Position numbers and translations under genes: made by a program
Assembly: GCA_946623785.1 (NCBI GenBank)
Contig: CAMORM010000006.1
Span: 1-42,410 of the forward strand
Source: an uncultured Verrucomicrobiota bacterium
Lineage (GTDB): Bacteria; Verrucomicrobiota; Kiritimatiellia; RFP12; UBA1067
DNA length: 42,410 nt
Direction: 5' to 3'
Notes under the pieces: generated by a model
Told to the model about the DNA's origin: nothing
The model's input: the letters and a program-made list of their open reading frames with translations, nothing else
Databases searched by the model: none
Part shown: positions 8,178 through 19,956 of the stretch, one piece after another
Position numbering within the stretch: the first letter of the stretch is position 1
Layout of the letters: each line of letters begins with the position of its first letter

Positions 8178-9518
8178 ATGAAAATCAGTGCAGTTGCGGG
8201 ATGGTGCGTCGCAGTCATTGCGATTGCATCGACTGCTGCGGCGAATGCCGCCGACTTCTACTGGACCGGCAACGGCGGCGACGGCAAATGGTCGAACGTG
8301 GCCAACTGGGCTATGGACGCAGCAGGAACTGTCGCCGCAACTGAGGTGCCGGTGCGGGGCATGAAGCCGAGCTGCCACTTCGACGTTCCCGCGGAGGGGC
8401 TGGTCGTCACTCAGGACTACAAGACCGGCAACACCAGCACAACGGGCGTCGTGCTCTCCAATCTCGTCGTCACGACGTCGGCATCCGCCCCGGTCGAGTT
8501 CAAGATCGTATCCTCCGAGGATGCCGCGTTGCTTGATTTCACGGCCGGCGCGTCGATAACAGTCGGCGCTGGCATAACCTGCACGCTGAACGTATCTCCG
8601 TTCAACGGCTCGACGACGCAGAACCTGCCTAAGTACGGTGCTGGCACGCTCGCCGTCGACTATGTCTTCAGAAGTCCCAACTCTCCGCGTCCGCTCGTCG
8701 TCTACGATGGCCGTGCGGTTGTGCTGTCGACAAGCAAGGACCCGCGGTTTGTCGTGAGGATGGCAGGAACCGACAGCGCCAATCCGCCAGTCTTTGAAAA
8801 CCACCTCGAGAACGGGCTGTATTCGCACCTCAGGACGACGGGTCTCGGCGGCATCAAGCTGAACGGCAAAAGACTCCGAGTCGGCGACGAGTCAGACAGC
8901 TTCAACGCCACAAACACCATCCCCGAGGTTCTGGACGCGGGAACGCTTGCCTATGGCAACGAGCGCGTCGCGCGCATAGCCGAGGAGTCCCCGAAATACG
9001 ACATAGAGCTCGACCGCGCAGACGTGCTTGTTCCCGACAACGACACTCCCATCATCAGCTGGACTTTCGACGACGCGTCCAATCCGAAGAAGGATGCGCG
9101 CGGACAGGGCGGACGCATGACGACCATCGGCACGCCGTCCGTGGTCGCGGATGCCGCCCGCGGAAACGTCCTCTCCCTGGACGGGAACTCCGGCTTCAAG
9201 GCGCAGGGCGCGGGCGACTGGCCTAGCGGATTCGACCCGAAGAACGGCTTCACCTTCGCTTTCTGGATGAAGCCCGACTCAAGCGCCGCGGCAAGGGCCA
9301 AGATTCTGTGGTGGGGTGCGTTGGCCAACGGCAAATGCGCCGCGCTGCGCCTGCACGACGGAACTCAGGGGGCCTCTTCTTCAACATCAATTCATCCGGC
9401 TCCGATGCCTGCTATTTCCCCGTCTCCAACCTGCGCGACGGGGAATGGCACCATGTCGCAGTGGCGTTTAACGCCGTGCAGAACAAATTCTTCTACTACT
9501 ACGACGGCGCTCTCGTGA
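8178..9518 (+). CDS. LamG/beta-strand-repeat surface protein, N-terminal part (frameshifted gene)
   Basis: The frame opens with a signal peptide (MKISAVAGWCVAVIAIASTAAANA). It continues with DFYWTGNGGDGKWSNVANW, the opening seen in many secreted beta-strand-repeat (autotransporter-like) proteins of PVC bacteria. A beta-rich region follows, then the first LamG/concanavalin-like domain from about residue 290 ('ISWTFDDASNP...FTFAFWMKPD'). The domain is interrupted. At the G5 run 9368-9372 the reading frame is lost, and after about residue 398 the track translation turns into Ser/Pro/Thr-rich nonsense ending at 9518. The remainder of the same domain continues in the next ORF. With one extra G the two ORFs form a single protein of about 1013 aa. 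The likely role is carbohydrate or surface binding outside the cell. The gene could be a pseudogene, an assembly or homopolymer error, or a slippage-controlled gene. Confidence 0.8.
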   Translation: MKISAVAGWCVAVIAIASTAAANAADFYWTGNGGDGKWSNVANWAMDAAGTVAATEVPVRGMKPSCHFDVPAEGLVVTQDYKTGNTSTTGVVLSNLVVTTSASAPVEFKIVSSEDAALLDFTAGASITVGAGITCTLNVSPFNGSTTQNLPKYGAGTLAVDYVFRSPNSPRPLVVYDGRAVVLSTSKDPRFVVRMAGTDSANPPVFENHLENGLYSHLRTTGLGGIKLNGKRLRVGDESDSFNATNTIPEVLDAGTLAYGNERVARIAEESPKYDIELDRADVLVPDNDTPIISWTFDDASNPKKDARGQGGRMTTIGTPSVVADAARGNVLSLDGNSGFKAQGAGDWPSGFDPKNGFTFAFWMKPDSSAAARAKILWWGALANGKCAALRLHDGTQGASSSTSIHPAPMPAISPSPTCATGNGTMSQWRLTPCRTNSSTTTTALS

Positions 9519-11218
9519 AGACGGCGGAATTCGGCGAAACATACGATCCGTCGAAGCAGGCCCTCTACGTCGGCAACATCGACGGATCGCCCTGGGGCAC
9601 CGGAAACAGCTACAGCGGCCTGCTGGACGATTTCCTGCTCGCCGCGCGCCCGCTTTCGTCGGACGAGGTGGCGGCAGTCAAGGAAAACGGGATCGGCTCG
9701 TTCAAGGACACGGCTACCCTCAAGTCCCTAACCGCGAACTCGAGCGGCGTGCTGTCCGTTGCGACCCCCGGAGCCTCGCTGAAGACCATTTCCGGAACGG
9801 CGCTCGCAGGCGGCGTCGAAATGACGAAGGATGGCTCCAGGCTTACTGTCGGCACGGACGCCGGCGAGACGGCCACGACGTTCTCCGGAACGATCTACGG
9901 CAATGGATCGACGCTCGTCAAGGCTGGCTCGGGCTACGCGCTAACGCTTTCCGGCGCCACGAGGGGCGTCACGAACGTGGTTGTCGGCGAGGGGTCGCTC
10001 ACGCTGAGCCGTCCGCTCGCCTCGGCGAACATGCCCGCTCCCGTCGCGCGCTGGACTTTCGACGGCGAGAATCCGCTTGCGGAGGCGAGCGGAAACGAGG
10101 CGCTGACGCTCTCGCAGGCCAGCAGCAACAATACGTTCAACGTCGAGTTCGTGGCTGGCGACGCCATCTGCGGCAAGGCGGCGAAGTTCAGCACGAAGAC
10201 CGGCAACGGGTTCCTCAGGCTCGACACGTTTCCGACTGGCGTGATCCCCGCGGGCAACAGCGCCTTCACGGTAGTCCTCCGCTACCGTCCCGACACGGCT
10301 CAGATCAACGACGGCGCCCTCTCTGCCGTTGGATGGGGCCGCGCAGGAGGATTCAGTGCAGGTGAGCTTTTCCGCATCGGTCCTTTCAACGGGAACAGCG
10401 AATCTGCCAGATTCGTCATCAGGAACTCCGGTGTTTCGGCCGACGGCTCGTACCGCACGGCGTACGGCAACGACCGCACGCGCTGGTATACGCTGGCCGT
10501 GGTGCACAGATCAAACAGCGCCAGGCTCTATGTGGACGGCGTATTCGCCAAGGCAGTCGCGCCGAACTACAACATCTCGGCTCAGGACTTCGCGATCGGA
10601 GCGTCCATCACGGGCAACAAGGCCTTCAACGGACTCGTCGACGACGTGCAGATATTCAATTCCGCGCTTTCGGACGAACAGGTCCGCACAATCGCCGACC
10701 GGCTGGAGGCGTCAAAGGGCAATGCGGCGACTGACGCAGGGGCGTCTGCCGGAGTTCTCCGCGGTGCGCCGGACGTGACGGTAGCGCAGGGTGCCACGTT
10801 TTCGGTTTCGTCGGTGGAGTCCATCGGAGGGCTCTACGGAGCCGGCACAGTCGAAGTCGCGTCGCAGGGCCGCCTAAACGTCGTCACGACGTCCGGGTTC
10901 TCCGGTTCCCTTGCCGGCGAGGGCGCGCTCGGTTTTGCGGACGGCGCTACGCTCGACATAGGCGATGGTTCGGCGCCGCTAGTGTCCGTTGACTTCCCCT
11001 TTGCGGTCGGGACCAACGTCACGGTCAGCACCACGGCCCGTTCCGGCAGGTACCTGATCGCCCACGCCGCGTCGTTCGCGGATACTGCGAACCTTTCAAC
11101 CTGGACGGCGACGATCGTCGGCGGGCGCAAGGGCAAGTTCTTCGTCGCCAGCGCGAACGGCGGCGGCAAGGACCTCTACCTGGCGGTGGATTCAGGGCTT
11201 ATCTTCGTCCTGCGGTAA
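9308..11218 (+). CDS. LamG/beta-strand-repeat surface protein, C-terminal part (frameshifted gene)
   Basis: Meaningful coding starts at about 9371. There GGLFFNINSSGS continues the LamG domain broken in the upstream ORF (next strands 'DGEWHHVAVAFNA...YYYDGALV' and 'YSGLLDDFLLAARPLSSDEV'). The first 21 or so residues from GTG 9308 are an out-of-frame artefact. A beta-strand stretch is followed by a second complete LamG domain ('APVARWTFDGENPLAEASG' to 'GLVDDVQIFNSALSDEQV', about 10036-10700). The end is Gly/Ala-rich and closes with 'GRYLIAHAASF...DLYLAVDSGLIFVLR', a terminal domain I associate with secreted proteins of this group. No own ribosome-binding site is convincing, so independent translation is unlikely. 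It should be read as one gene with 8178-9518. Confidence 0.8.
   Translation: MVGCVGQRQMRRAAPARRNSGGLFFNINSSGSDACYFPVSNLRDGEWHHVAVAFNAVQNKFFYYYDGALVKTAEFGETYDPSKQALYVGNIDGSPWGTGNSYSGLLDDFLLAARPLSSDEVAAVKENGIGSFKDTATLKSLTANSSGVLSVATPGASLKTISGTALAGGVEMTKDGSRLTVGTDAGETATTFSGTIYGNGSTLVKAGSGYALTLSGATRGVTNVVVGEGSLTLSRPLASANMPAPVARWTFDGENPLAEASGNEALTLSQASSNNTFNVEFVAGDAICGKAAKFSTKTGNGFLRLDTFPTGVIPAGNSAFTVVLRYRPDTAQINDGALSAVGWGRAGGFSAGELFRIGPFNGNSESARFVIRNSGVSADGSYRTAYGNDRTRWYTLAVVHRSNSARLYVDGVFAKAVAPNYNISAQDFAIGASITGNKAFNGLVDDVQIFNSALSDEQVRTIADRLEASKGNAATDAGASAGVLRGAPDVTVAQGATFSVSSVESIGGLYGAGTVEVASQGRLNVVTTSGFSGSLAGEGALGFADGATLDIGDGSAPLVSVDFPFAVGTNVTVSTTARSGRYLIAHAASFADTANLSTWTATIVGGRKGKFFVASANGGGKDLYLAVDSGLIFVLR
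9368..9372 (+). other. Single-base frameshift point in a G5 homopolymer
   Basis: The sequence ACTCAGGGGGCCTC is in frame 0 upstream and must be read in frame 2 downstream to restore the LamG fold. One more G (CAG GGG GGC CTC) restores T-Q-G-G-L-F-F-N. Confidence 0.85.
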
Positions 11219-11243
11219 AAGATTTTACATTGCGACCCAGTCC

Positions 11244-11277
11244 GGCACCCGGTCGACATACGGCCGGGATGCCTTTT
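11244..11277 (+). terminator. Rho-independent terminator after the LamG gene
   Basis: GGCACCCGG (11244-11252) pairs with CCGGGATGCC (11264-11273), leaving one bulged A and an 11-nt loop. TTTT follows. It lies 26 bp after the stop codon at 11218. Confidence 0.65.
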
Positions 11278-11281
11278 GCAT

Positions 11282-11309
11282 ATCACAGTCGCTGTGATTT
11301 TGGTATAAT
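11282..11309 (+). promoter_or_regulatory. Promoter with perfect dyad upstream of the CocE-like gene; transcript probably leaderless
   Basis: A consensus TATAAT (11304-11309) sits only 7 nt before the ATG at 11317, which places transcription start at or next to the start codon. No good -35 is present. The position is taken by the perfect inverted repeat ATCACAG-TCG-CTGTGAT (11282-11298), which suggests an activator or operator site. Confidence 0.6.
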
Positions 11310-11316
11310 CCCGGCC

Positions 11317-13005
11317 ATGAAAACAGGCAAGGGAAGGCTTAAGAAGGCGCTTGCGGTCGCGGCGCTGCTGGTTGTGGCGCTTACCGCCGTGGCGGCGTGC
11401 ATGATCGTGGCGGCGATACCGGACGTCTACGAGGAGATGGTGCCAATGCGCGACGGCACGAGGCTCTATACCTGCGGGTCGCTTCCGCGCAAGGGGGAGA
11501 AGCTTCCCGTGATCGTCGTGCGGACGCCGTACGTGGAGGAGCTGGGCGGCGCGGACAAGTCGCTGGTCAGGAAGATGGCGATCGGCGCGCGCATGCGCGG
11601 CTACCTGAGCCTTCTCCAGCACTGCCGCGGATGCGGAAGGAGCGAGGGCGACTTCATCCCGTTCGAGTCGGAGCGCGAGGACGGCCTTGCGCTTCTCGAC
11701 TGGATAAGGAAGCAGCCGTGGTACAACGGAGAGATATTCCTCGTCGGCGGGAGCTATCATTCGTCGGTGCACTGGGCGTACCTCGACACGAACCCGCCGG
11801 ACGTGAAGGGCGCAATCCTGCCGGTCATGGACGTCGACCGCTACGGCATCGACTACCGCAACGGGGTTTTCAAGATAGGGCTCTTCGGCGCATGGTCGAA
11901 GCTCGTGTACCGGCGCAGGGACAAGACGCTCAAGCGCGACGAGTCCGTGAAGCTCACCGACTTCCCGCTCGCCGACTGGGCGCGGCGCTACTTCGGCGTG
12001 GACGAACCGACGTTCAACAACGTGATGGCGCACCCGGGCGGCGACGATCCGTTCTGGAAGTCGGGCGAGCCGGGTAGCGGCGCCTCGTACCGGCGCGGTT
12101 TCCTGGATTCGAAGATGCCGATCCTCCTCATTACCGGCGCGTACGACATGTTCTGCGAGGGCATGTGCGACATGTGGCGCGAGACGCCGCGCGAGAGGCT
12201 TGCGAACTGCTCGTTCATCGTCGACGCATACGACCACGACGGGCGGCTCGCGGACGACCTCAAGGGCACGCGCGGCGCGTTCCCGAACGGCGCGCGCATG
12301 TCGAACCCCATGAAGATGATCGACTGGTTCGACTACTGCCGCACGGGGAAGCCCTGCGACTTCGCGCCGCCCGGCAAGGTCCGGTTCTACTCCCTCTGGG
12401 AGGACCGCTGGCTTGGCGAGGAGGCGCTGAGGGAAGGGCCGCGCCGCGTGGAGCTCGCGCTCGGCGGCGGCGAGCGGAAATGGACCTACGACCCGAAGCG
12501 CCCGCTTCCAGATTTCCCCGGCTCGGGCGGAATGAGCTTCGGCGGCATGAGGGCACAGCCGGAGCCCGGCTTCCGCGACGACGTTGTCTCGTTCGTGCTT
12601 CCTGCGGCCGAGGAGAACCTCGACGTCCGCGGGCACATGGAGGCTTCGCTCGCCGTCAGGAGCGACTGCGAGGACAGCGCGTTCTTCGTGCGCCTGAGCG
12701 TCGACAAGGGAGACGGCCGCTGGTATTCGCTGCGCGACGACATCACCACGCTGTGCGCCGACGGCTCTGGCTACACGCCCGGTACGGAGAAGGTCCTGCG
12801 CTTCGAGTTCTACACGATTGCGTTCAGGCTCGAGAAGGGCGACAGGCTTCGCGTTGACGTCTCGAGCGCGAGCTCGCAGTTCGCACCGCACGGCAACGTG
12901 AAGGGGAACCAGAACTACGTGAAGGAGCCGAAGGTCGCGCACAATTCCGTGGACGCCGGCAAGTCCAAGATAGTGCTGCACGTCGAAAAGGAGGAAGACA
13001 GGTGA
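11317..13005 (+). CDS. CocE/NonD-family (S15-like) alpha/beta hydrolase, membrane-anchored or secreted
   Basis: From ATG 11317 the protein has 562 aa. I prefer this start to 11230 because the -10 element lies between them. The N-terminus (KTGKGRLKKALAVAALLVVALTAVAAC) is a signal sequence or anchor. The catalytic domain opens 'VPMRDGTRLYT', as in CocE/X-Pro dipeptidyl-peptidase S15 enzymes. It has 'RTPY', nucleophile S146 in VGGSYHSSVHW, an acid candidate in 'LLITGAYDMFCEGM' and a histidine candidate in DAYDHDGR. A C-terminal PepX_C-like jelly roll follows ('FRDDVVSFVLPAAEENLDVRGHMEASL', 'LRFEFYTIAFRLEKGDRLRVDVSS'). Family members hydrolyse esters, amides or peptides; the substrate here is unknown. 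The downstream glycosidase starts within its stop codon (GTGA overlap), so the two are an operon and may act on the same decorated glycan. Confidence 0.8.
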   Translation: MKTGKGRLKKALAVAALLVVALTAVAACMIVAAIPDVYEEMVPMRDGTRLYTCGSLPRKGEKLPVIVVRTPYVEELGGADKSLVRKMAIGARMRGYLSLLQHCRGCGRSEGDFIPFESEREDGLALLDWIRKQPWYNGEIFLVGGSYHSSVHWAYLDTNPPDVKGAILPVMDVDRYGIDYRNGVFKIGLFGAWSKLVYRRRDKTLKRDESVKLTDFPLADWARRYFGVDEPTFNNVMAHPGGDDPFWKSGEPGSGASYRRGFLDSKMPILLITGAYDMFCEGMCDMWRETPRERLANCSFIVDAYDHDGRLADDLKGTRGAFPNGARMSNPMKMIDWFDYCRTGKPCDFAPPGKVRFYSLWEDRWLGEEALREGPRRVELALGGGERKWTYDPKRPLPDFPGSGGMSFGGMRAQPEPGFRDDVVSFVLPAAEENLDVRGHMEASLAVRSDCEDSAFFVRLSVDKGDGRWYSLRDDITTLCADGSGYTPGTEKVLRFEFYTIAFRLEKGDRLRVDVSSASSQFAPHGNVKGNQNYVKEPKVAHNSVDAGKSKIVLHVEKEEDR

Positions 13006-14513
13006 AGCAACTGGCGATTTCCGCATTTGCGGCAGCGTGTGCGCTGTGCGCATCCGCCGAGGTGAAGCTGGACAAGTCGGCGGGCCGCGTCAGGACGCCG
13101 CTCAAGGTCGCGCTCAGGCGCGTAGGCACGATCAGGCCGCGCGCGGCGGGGGAGATAGAGGCTTCGAACTGGACGCTCGGCTGCGAGACGCTCGACCGGG
13201 ACTTCGCTGACTTCGACGAGTACAAGAGGTTCGTGGCGCCGCTCGGCATAAAGACGATCCGCCTGCAGGCCGGGTGGGCGAAGTGCGAGAGGGAGAAGGG
13301 GCGGTACGACTTCGCCTGGCTCGACTCCATCGTGGACTACGCCGTGGCGGAGGGGCTGAACGTGCTGCTTGAGACGGACTACGGCAATCCCGTGTACGAA
13401 GGCGGCGGCGGATGGGATCTCGCCGGCGGCTTCCCGACGTCCGCGGAGGCGCTTGAGGCGTGGGACGCGTGGGTGGACGCCATTTCGAAGCGCTACAGCG
13501 GGAAGGTCCGCGACTGGGCGATGTGGAACGAGCCCGACATCGGCGAGCCGAAGAAGACGCCCGAGGCGATTGCCGCGTTCAACGTGAGGACCGCCAAGAC
13601 GATAAGGCGCAACATCCCAGACGCGCGCCTTGCGGGGCTTTCCCTGGCGCAGAACTCCGCGGAGTTCCTCGATAAGTGCCTTGCCGCCATGGGCGAGGAC
13701 GTGAAGCTCTTCGACTGGTTCATATACCACGGCTACGCCGCTGCGCCCGAGTCGTCGTACGATTCCGTGGAGAAGCAGAAGGCGGTGCTCGCGAAGTACA
13801 ACCCCGCTGCGAAGATGCGCCAGGGCGAGAACGGCTGCCCCAGCGAAATGGCGACGCGCTTCGCGCTCTCCGGGGTGCCGTGGAGCGAATACAGCCAGGC
13901 GAAGTGGGACATGCGCCGCATGCTCGGGGACCTCGGGCACGACGTGGAGTCGAGCGTGTTCACGATCTGCGACTTCAACCACAAGGGGCGCGAGATCAAC
14001 CTGAAGGGGCTCCTGCGCGCCGACGAGGGCAAGAAGGTCATAGCGGTGAAGCGGGCGTACTACGCAGTGCAGAACGTCGCGACCGTTTTCGACTGCACTC
14101 TGGCGCGTGTGCGCGACTCGAAGTTCGGCACAACGGACGAGACAATCGTCACCTACGAGTATCAGAAGGCGGACGGAAGGCGTCTCTACGCGTTCTGGAC
14201 ATACGCGAACATGTCGCGCAGGAGGAAGGAGTCCGCGACTGAGAGCGTGCCCGGCGCTGGAAGCTGGATTGCCGACCCGGTGCGTCCCGGGGACTCGTTC
14301 GAGACGCGTCCTGCGGTATTCAAGGTTGCCGGGCCGCCGCTTTCGAACCCTGTCTGGGTTGACCTCTTCACCGGCGCGGTGTACGAGATTCCTGAGGAGA
14401 ACGTAGTCCAGAGCGGCGAATTCACCCGCTACATCGACATACCGGTGTACGACTCGCCCTGCGTCATCACCGAGCGTTCCGTCGTCCTGCCTACAGGACG
14501 CGGCGTCCGCTGA
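13002..14513 (+). CDS. Secreted clan GH-A glycoside hydrolase (GH39/GH10-like)
   Basis: Starts at GTG 13002, overlapping the previous stop, with a strong AAAGGAGGAAG Shine-Dalgarno. The 503-aa product has a signal peptide ([18 protein letters not shown]) and a (beta/alpha)8 barrel. Visible features are the beta-strand '[14 protein letters not shown]..[10 protein letters not shown]', the acid/base E177 in [10 protein letters not shown], the YHGY strand and the probable nucleophile E276 in [10 protein letters not shown]. The order and spacing of NEP and GEN fit the retaining clan GH-A, nearest in feel to GH39 or GH10. The exact family cannot be fixed by eye. A beta-sandwich-like C-terminus ('[14 protein letters not shown]', '[14 protein letters not shown]') completes it. 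It probably cleaves a beta-linked glycan outside the cytoplasm. Confidence 0.75.
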   Translation: MKQLAISAFAAACALCASAEVKLDKSAGRVRTPLKVALRRVGTIRPRAAGEIEASNWTLGCETLDRDFADFDEYKRFVAPLGIKTIRLQAGWAKCEREKGRYDFAWLDSIVDYAVAEGLNVLLETDYGNPVYEGGGGWDLAGGFPTSAEALEAWDAWVDAISKRYSGKVRDWAMWNEPDIGEPKKTPEAIAAFNVRTAKTIRRNIPDARLAGLSLAQNSAEFLDKCLAAMGEDVKLFDWFIYHGYAAAPESSYDSVEKQKAVLAKYNPAAKMRQGENGCPSEMATRFALSGVPWSEYSQAKWDMRRMLGDLGHDVESSVFTICDFNHKGREINLKGLLRADEGKKVIAVKRAYYAVQNVATVFDCTLARVRDSKFGTTDETIVTYEYQKADGRRLYAFWTYANMSRRRKESATESVPGAGSWIADPVRPGDSFETRPAVFKVAGPPLSNPVWVDLFTGAVYEIPEENVVQSGEFTRYIDIPVYDSPCVITERSVVLPTGRGVR

Positions 14514-14534
14514 AAAAAACATGGCGGCGGCGTA

Positions 14535-14563
14535 TTGCGCAACCGCCCCGTTTTTGGTATTAT
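14535..14563 (+). promoter_or_regulatory. Predicted promoter of rpsA-rpmB
   Basis: TTGCGC (14535-14540), a 17-nt spacer and TATTAT (14558-14563) lie after the glycosidase stop codon. The predicted start is at about 14570, which gives a leader of about 70 nt. Confidence 0.5.
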
Positions 14564-14640
14564 ATGCATTCTTCCGCCCAATTACGGGGGAAGCGCGGCA
14601 GAAAACCGCGATCGCAACAAACCAACAAAAAGAACACAAA
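14564..14640 (+). promoter_or_regulatory. rpsA 5' leader lacking a Shine-Dalgarno, with hairpins; candidate S1 autoregulatory leader
   Basis: Two small stem-loops are visible: TTCC-CCC paired with GGGGGAA, and CGCGG-CAGAAAA-CCGCG. An A/C-rich unstructured run ending AAAAAGAACACAAA leads to the ATG, with no Shine-Dalgarno. Enterobacterial rpsA also lacks a good Shine-Dalgarno and is autoregulated by S1 through its leader, so similar control is plausible here. Confidence 0.4.
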
Positions 14641-16395
14641 ATGGCAATCCGCAAACCCACCGCGCCGGGTGCGAAGTCTCAGGCAATGGCCGAGCTTCTC
14701 GCAGGCGTCGGCACGAGCCGCGGGGCGAAGTTCGTCCCTGGTTCGATCATCAAGGGCAAAGTCTCCGCCGTCAAGGGAGACGACGTATTCACCGACATCG
14801 GCTACAAGAGCGAAGGCATCGTCCAGCTTTCCGAGTTTCCCGACGCGTCCGTCGTGGTTCCGGGCTATGAGTTCGACGTGATGCTCCGCGAGCTCGAGAA
14901 CGACAAGACCGGCATGGTCTCGCTGTCCAAGAAGGCGGCTGACGAGAAGATCCGCTGGGACAAGGTCCTCGAGACGTATGTCGAAGGCAGCGTATTCAAG
15001 GGCACGATCCGCACGCAGGTGCGCGGCGGCCTGATCGTCGACATGGATGGCGTCGAGGCGTTCCTGCCCGGCAGCCAGGTGGACGTTTCGCCCGCGCGCG
15101 ACCTCACGCCGTACATCGGCCGCGAGTTCGACTTCAAGGTCATCAAGATCTCGAACGAGCGCCACAACATCATCATTTCCCGCCGCGAGCTCATCGAAGG
15201 CACGATGGCCGCGAAGAAGAAGGACCTCCTCGAGACCCTGGCGAAGGGCGAGATCCGCGTCGGCCACGTGAAGAACATCACGGAATTCGGCGCGTTCATC
15301 GACCTCGACGGCCTCGACGGCCTCCTCCACATCACCGACATGAGCTGGGGCCGCATCAAGCACCCGAGCGAGATGCTCAAGGTCGGCCAGGAAGTCAGCG
15401 TCATGGTTCTCGACGTCGACCGCGAGCGCGAGCGCGTTTCGCTCGGCCTCAAGCAGACGACGCCGAACCCCTGGAGCTCGATCGCCGAGCAGTTCCCCGT
15501 GGGCAGCCGCGTCACCGGCAAGGTCGTCAACCTCGCCGCGTACGGCGCGTTCATCGAGATCGCTCCCGGGATCGAGGGTCTCGTCCACATCAGCGAGTTC
15601 AGCTGGACGAAGCGCGTTGCGCGTGCGAGCGACATGCTCAACATCGGCGACGAAGTCCAGGTGGTCGTCCTTTCGGTCGACTCCGAGAACCAGAAGATCG
15701 CGCTCGGCATCCGCCAGACCCAGGCGAACCCCTGGGACACGGTGCAGGACCGCTATCCGGTCGGCAGCCGCGTGAGCGGCAAGGTCCGCAACTTCACGAC
15801 CTACGGCGCGTTCATCGAGCTCGAAGAGGGCATCGACGGCATGATCCACGTCTCGGACATGTCCTGGACGCGCAAGATCAACCACCCGAGCGAAGTTCTC
15901 CAGAAGGGCCAGCTCGTCGAGGCGATCGTGCTCGACGTCAACCCGAAGGAGCAGCGCATCTCCCTCGGCCTCAAGCAGGCGTCCACCGATCCGTGGGCGG
16001 AGATCGCGAAGAAGTTCGAGGTCGGCTCGATCGTCAAGGGCAAGGTCTCCAAGATCGCCTCGTTCGGCGCGTTCGTCGAGCTCGAGGATGGCGTCGACGG
16101 ACTGGTGCACATCTCCCAGATCTCCGACCAGCGCGTCGAGAAGGTCAAGGACGCGCTCCAGATCGGCCAGGAGGTCGAGGCCCGCATCGTCAAGGTCGAT
16201 CGCGACGAGCGTCGCATCGGTCTTTCGATCCGCGCCGTCAACATGACGGAAGACGAGATCAAGGCCCTCCAGGAGGAGGCCGCTTCCGCTCCCGTCCCGA
16301 GCATCCCGAAGAGCGGCGAGCCGCTCGGCGGCCTTGCCACGGCGTTCGACGACGCGTTCGCGTCCACCGAATGGACCCCGGGCGAGAACAACTGA
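14641..16395 (+). CDS. rpsA: 30S ribosomal protein S1
   Basis: The 584-aa protein starts at ATG 14641 ([10 protein letters not shown]). The longer ORF start at 14521 precedes the promoter and adds a non-homologous stretch. Six S1 (OB-fold) domains follow in order, opening [40 protein letters not shown] and GSIVKGKV. The last four carry the full 'v..fGAFi.l..GidGLvHiS' signature. The first two are divergent, as expected for ribosome-binding domains of a six-domain S1. It binds mRNA at the 30S platform and promotes initiation, especially on mRNAs with weak Shine-Dalgarno sequences such as several in this window. The acidic tail (WTPGENN) follows a low-complexity linker. rpmB lies 29 bp downstream in the same transcript. 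Confidence 0.97.
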   Translation: MAIRKPTAPGAKSQAMAELLAGVGTSRGAKFVPGSIIKGKVSAVKGDDVFTDIGYKSEGIVQLSEFPDASVVVPGYEFDVMLRELENDKTGMVSLSKKAADEKIRWDKVLETYVEGSVFKGTIRTQVRGGLIVDMDGVEAFLPGSQVDVSPARDLTPYIGREFDFKVIKISNERHNIIISRRELIEGTMAAKKKDLLETLAKGEIRVGHVKNITEFGAFIDLDGLDGLLHITDMSWGRIKHPSEMLKVGQEVSVMVLDVDRERERVSLGLKQTTPNPWSSIAEQFPVGSRVTGKVVNLAAYGAFIEIAPGIEGLVHISEFSWTKRVARASDMLNIGDEVQVVVLSVDSENQKIALGIRQTQANPWDTVQDRYPVGSRVSGKVRNFTTYGAFIELEEGIDGMIHVSDMSWTRKINHPSEVLQKGQLVEAIVLDVNPKEQRISLGLKQASTDPWAEIAKKFEVGSIVKGKVSKIASFGAFVELEDGVDGLVHISQISDQRVEKVKDALQIGQEVEARIVKVDRDERRIGLSIRAVNMTEDEIKALQEEAASAPVPSIPKSGEPLGGLATAFDDAFASTEWTPGENN

Positions 16396-16424
16396 TCGTC
16401 AACGACTGAAAGGAGATAGCAAAA

Positions 16425-16655
16425 ATGTCCAGAGTCTGCGATATTTGCGGCAAGGGCCCGTCCACGGGCAACGTAATCGTCCGCCGCGGTTCGCCCAAGA
16501 AGAAGGGCGGCATCGGCCTGCACACCACCGGCATCTCGAAGCGCCGCTTCCTGCCGAACCTGCAGTCCGTGCGCGTTTCCGACGGCAAGGGCAACACGAA
16601 GCGCATGTGCGTCTGCGCGCGCTGCATAAAGTCGGGCAAGGTCTCCAAGGCCTGA
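16425..16655 (+). CDS. rpmB: 50S ribosomal protein L28
   Basis: The 76-aa protein has the family length and pattern: MSRVCDICGKGPSTGN, then basic 'KRRFLPNLQSVRV' and 'KRMCVCARCIKSGKV'. Four cysteines in two C-x-x-C pairs (CDIC and CARC) could bind zinc, the C+ form of L28. A good AAAGGAGA Shine-Dalgarno precedes the ATG. It is the second gene after rpsA and is followed by a strong terminator, so the pair forms one transcription unit. Confidence 0.97.
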   Translation: MSRVCDICGKGPSTGNVIVRRGSPKKKGGIGLHTTGISKRRFLPNLQSVRVSDGKGNTKRMCVCARCIKSGKVSKA

Positions 16656-16701
16656 TTCCCGCAGGGAAAGTCCGCGCGTCGCGCGGGCCTACTGAACGAG
16701 G

Positions 16702-16736
16702 GTTCCGGGGCGTCCGCCCCGGAACTTTCGTTTTTT
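16702..16736 (+). terminator. Strong rho-independent terminator after rpmB
   Basis: A perfect 10-bp stem, GTTCCGGGGC / GCCCCGGAAC, with the tetraloop GTCC is followed by TTTCGTTTTTT. It closes the rpsA-rpmB unit and separates it from ileS. Confidence 0.9.
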
Positions 16737-16815
16737 CTGAAATCACTTTTGTTAGTGCAGTTGGCGGCCGTTTTTGATAAACTACATTCAATAATTTCCA
16801 CTTAAGGAGAAGTAG

Positions 16816-19953
<3,138 letters not shown>

Positions 19954-19956
19954 GCA

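Noticed and set aside
11176-13053. 625-aa minus-strand ORF opposite the CocE gene
   Set aside because: Low-complexity Arg/Ala/Val composition typical of antisense shadows in GC-rich genes, while the plus strand has clear catalytic motifs. The same applies to 12915-14660, 14560-16110, 16831-19218, 25591-28098 and 39596-41599 on the minus strand.
14488-14520. GGACG-CGG-CGTCC hairpin at the end of the GH39-like gene
   Set aside because: It is inside the coding sequence and followed by A rather than T residues, so not a plus-strand terminator.
14521-14640. Upstream extension of rpsA from ATG 14521
   Set aside because: It contains the predicted promoter and reads unlike any S1 N-terminus. [10 protein letters not shown] at 14641 is the natural start.
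16673-16687. CCGCGCG-T-CGCGCGG dyad after rpmB
   Set aside because: The loop is too small and there is no T run. The terminator is the stronger hairpin at 16702-16736.
16749-16781. Possible ileS promoter (TTGTTA ... GATAAA)
   Set aside because: The spacing of about 21 nt is outside the normal range and no better pair was seen, so it was not listed, although a promoter must lie between the terminator and ATG 16816.
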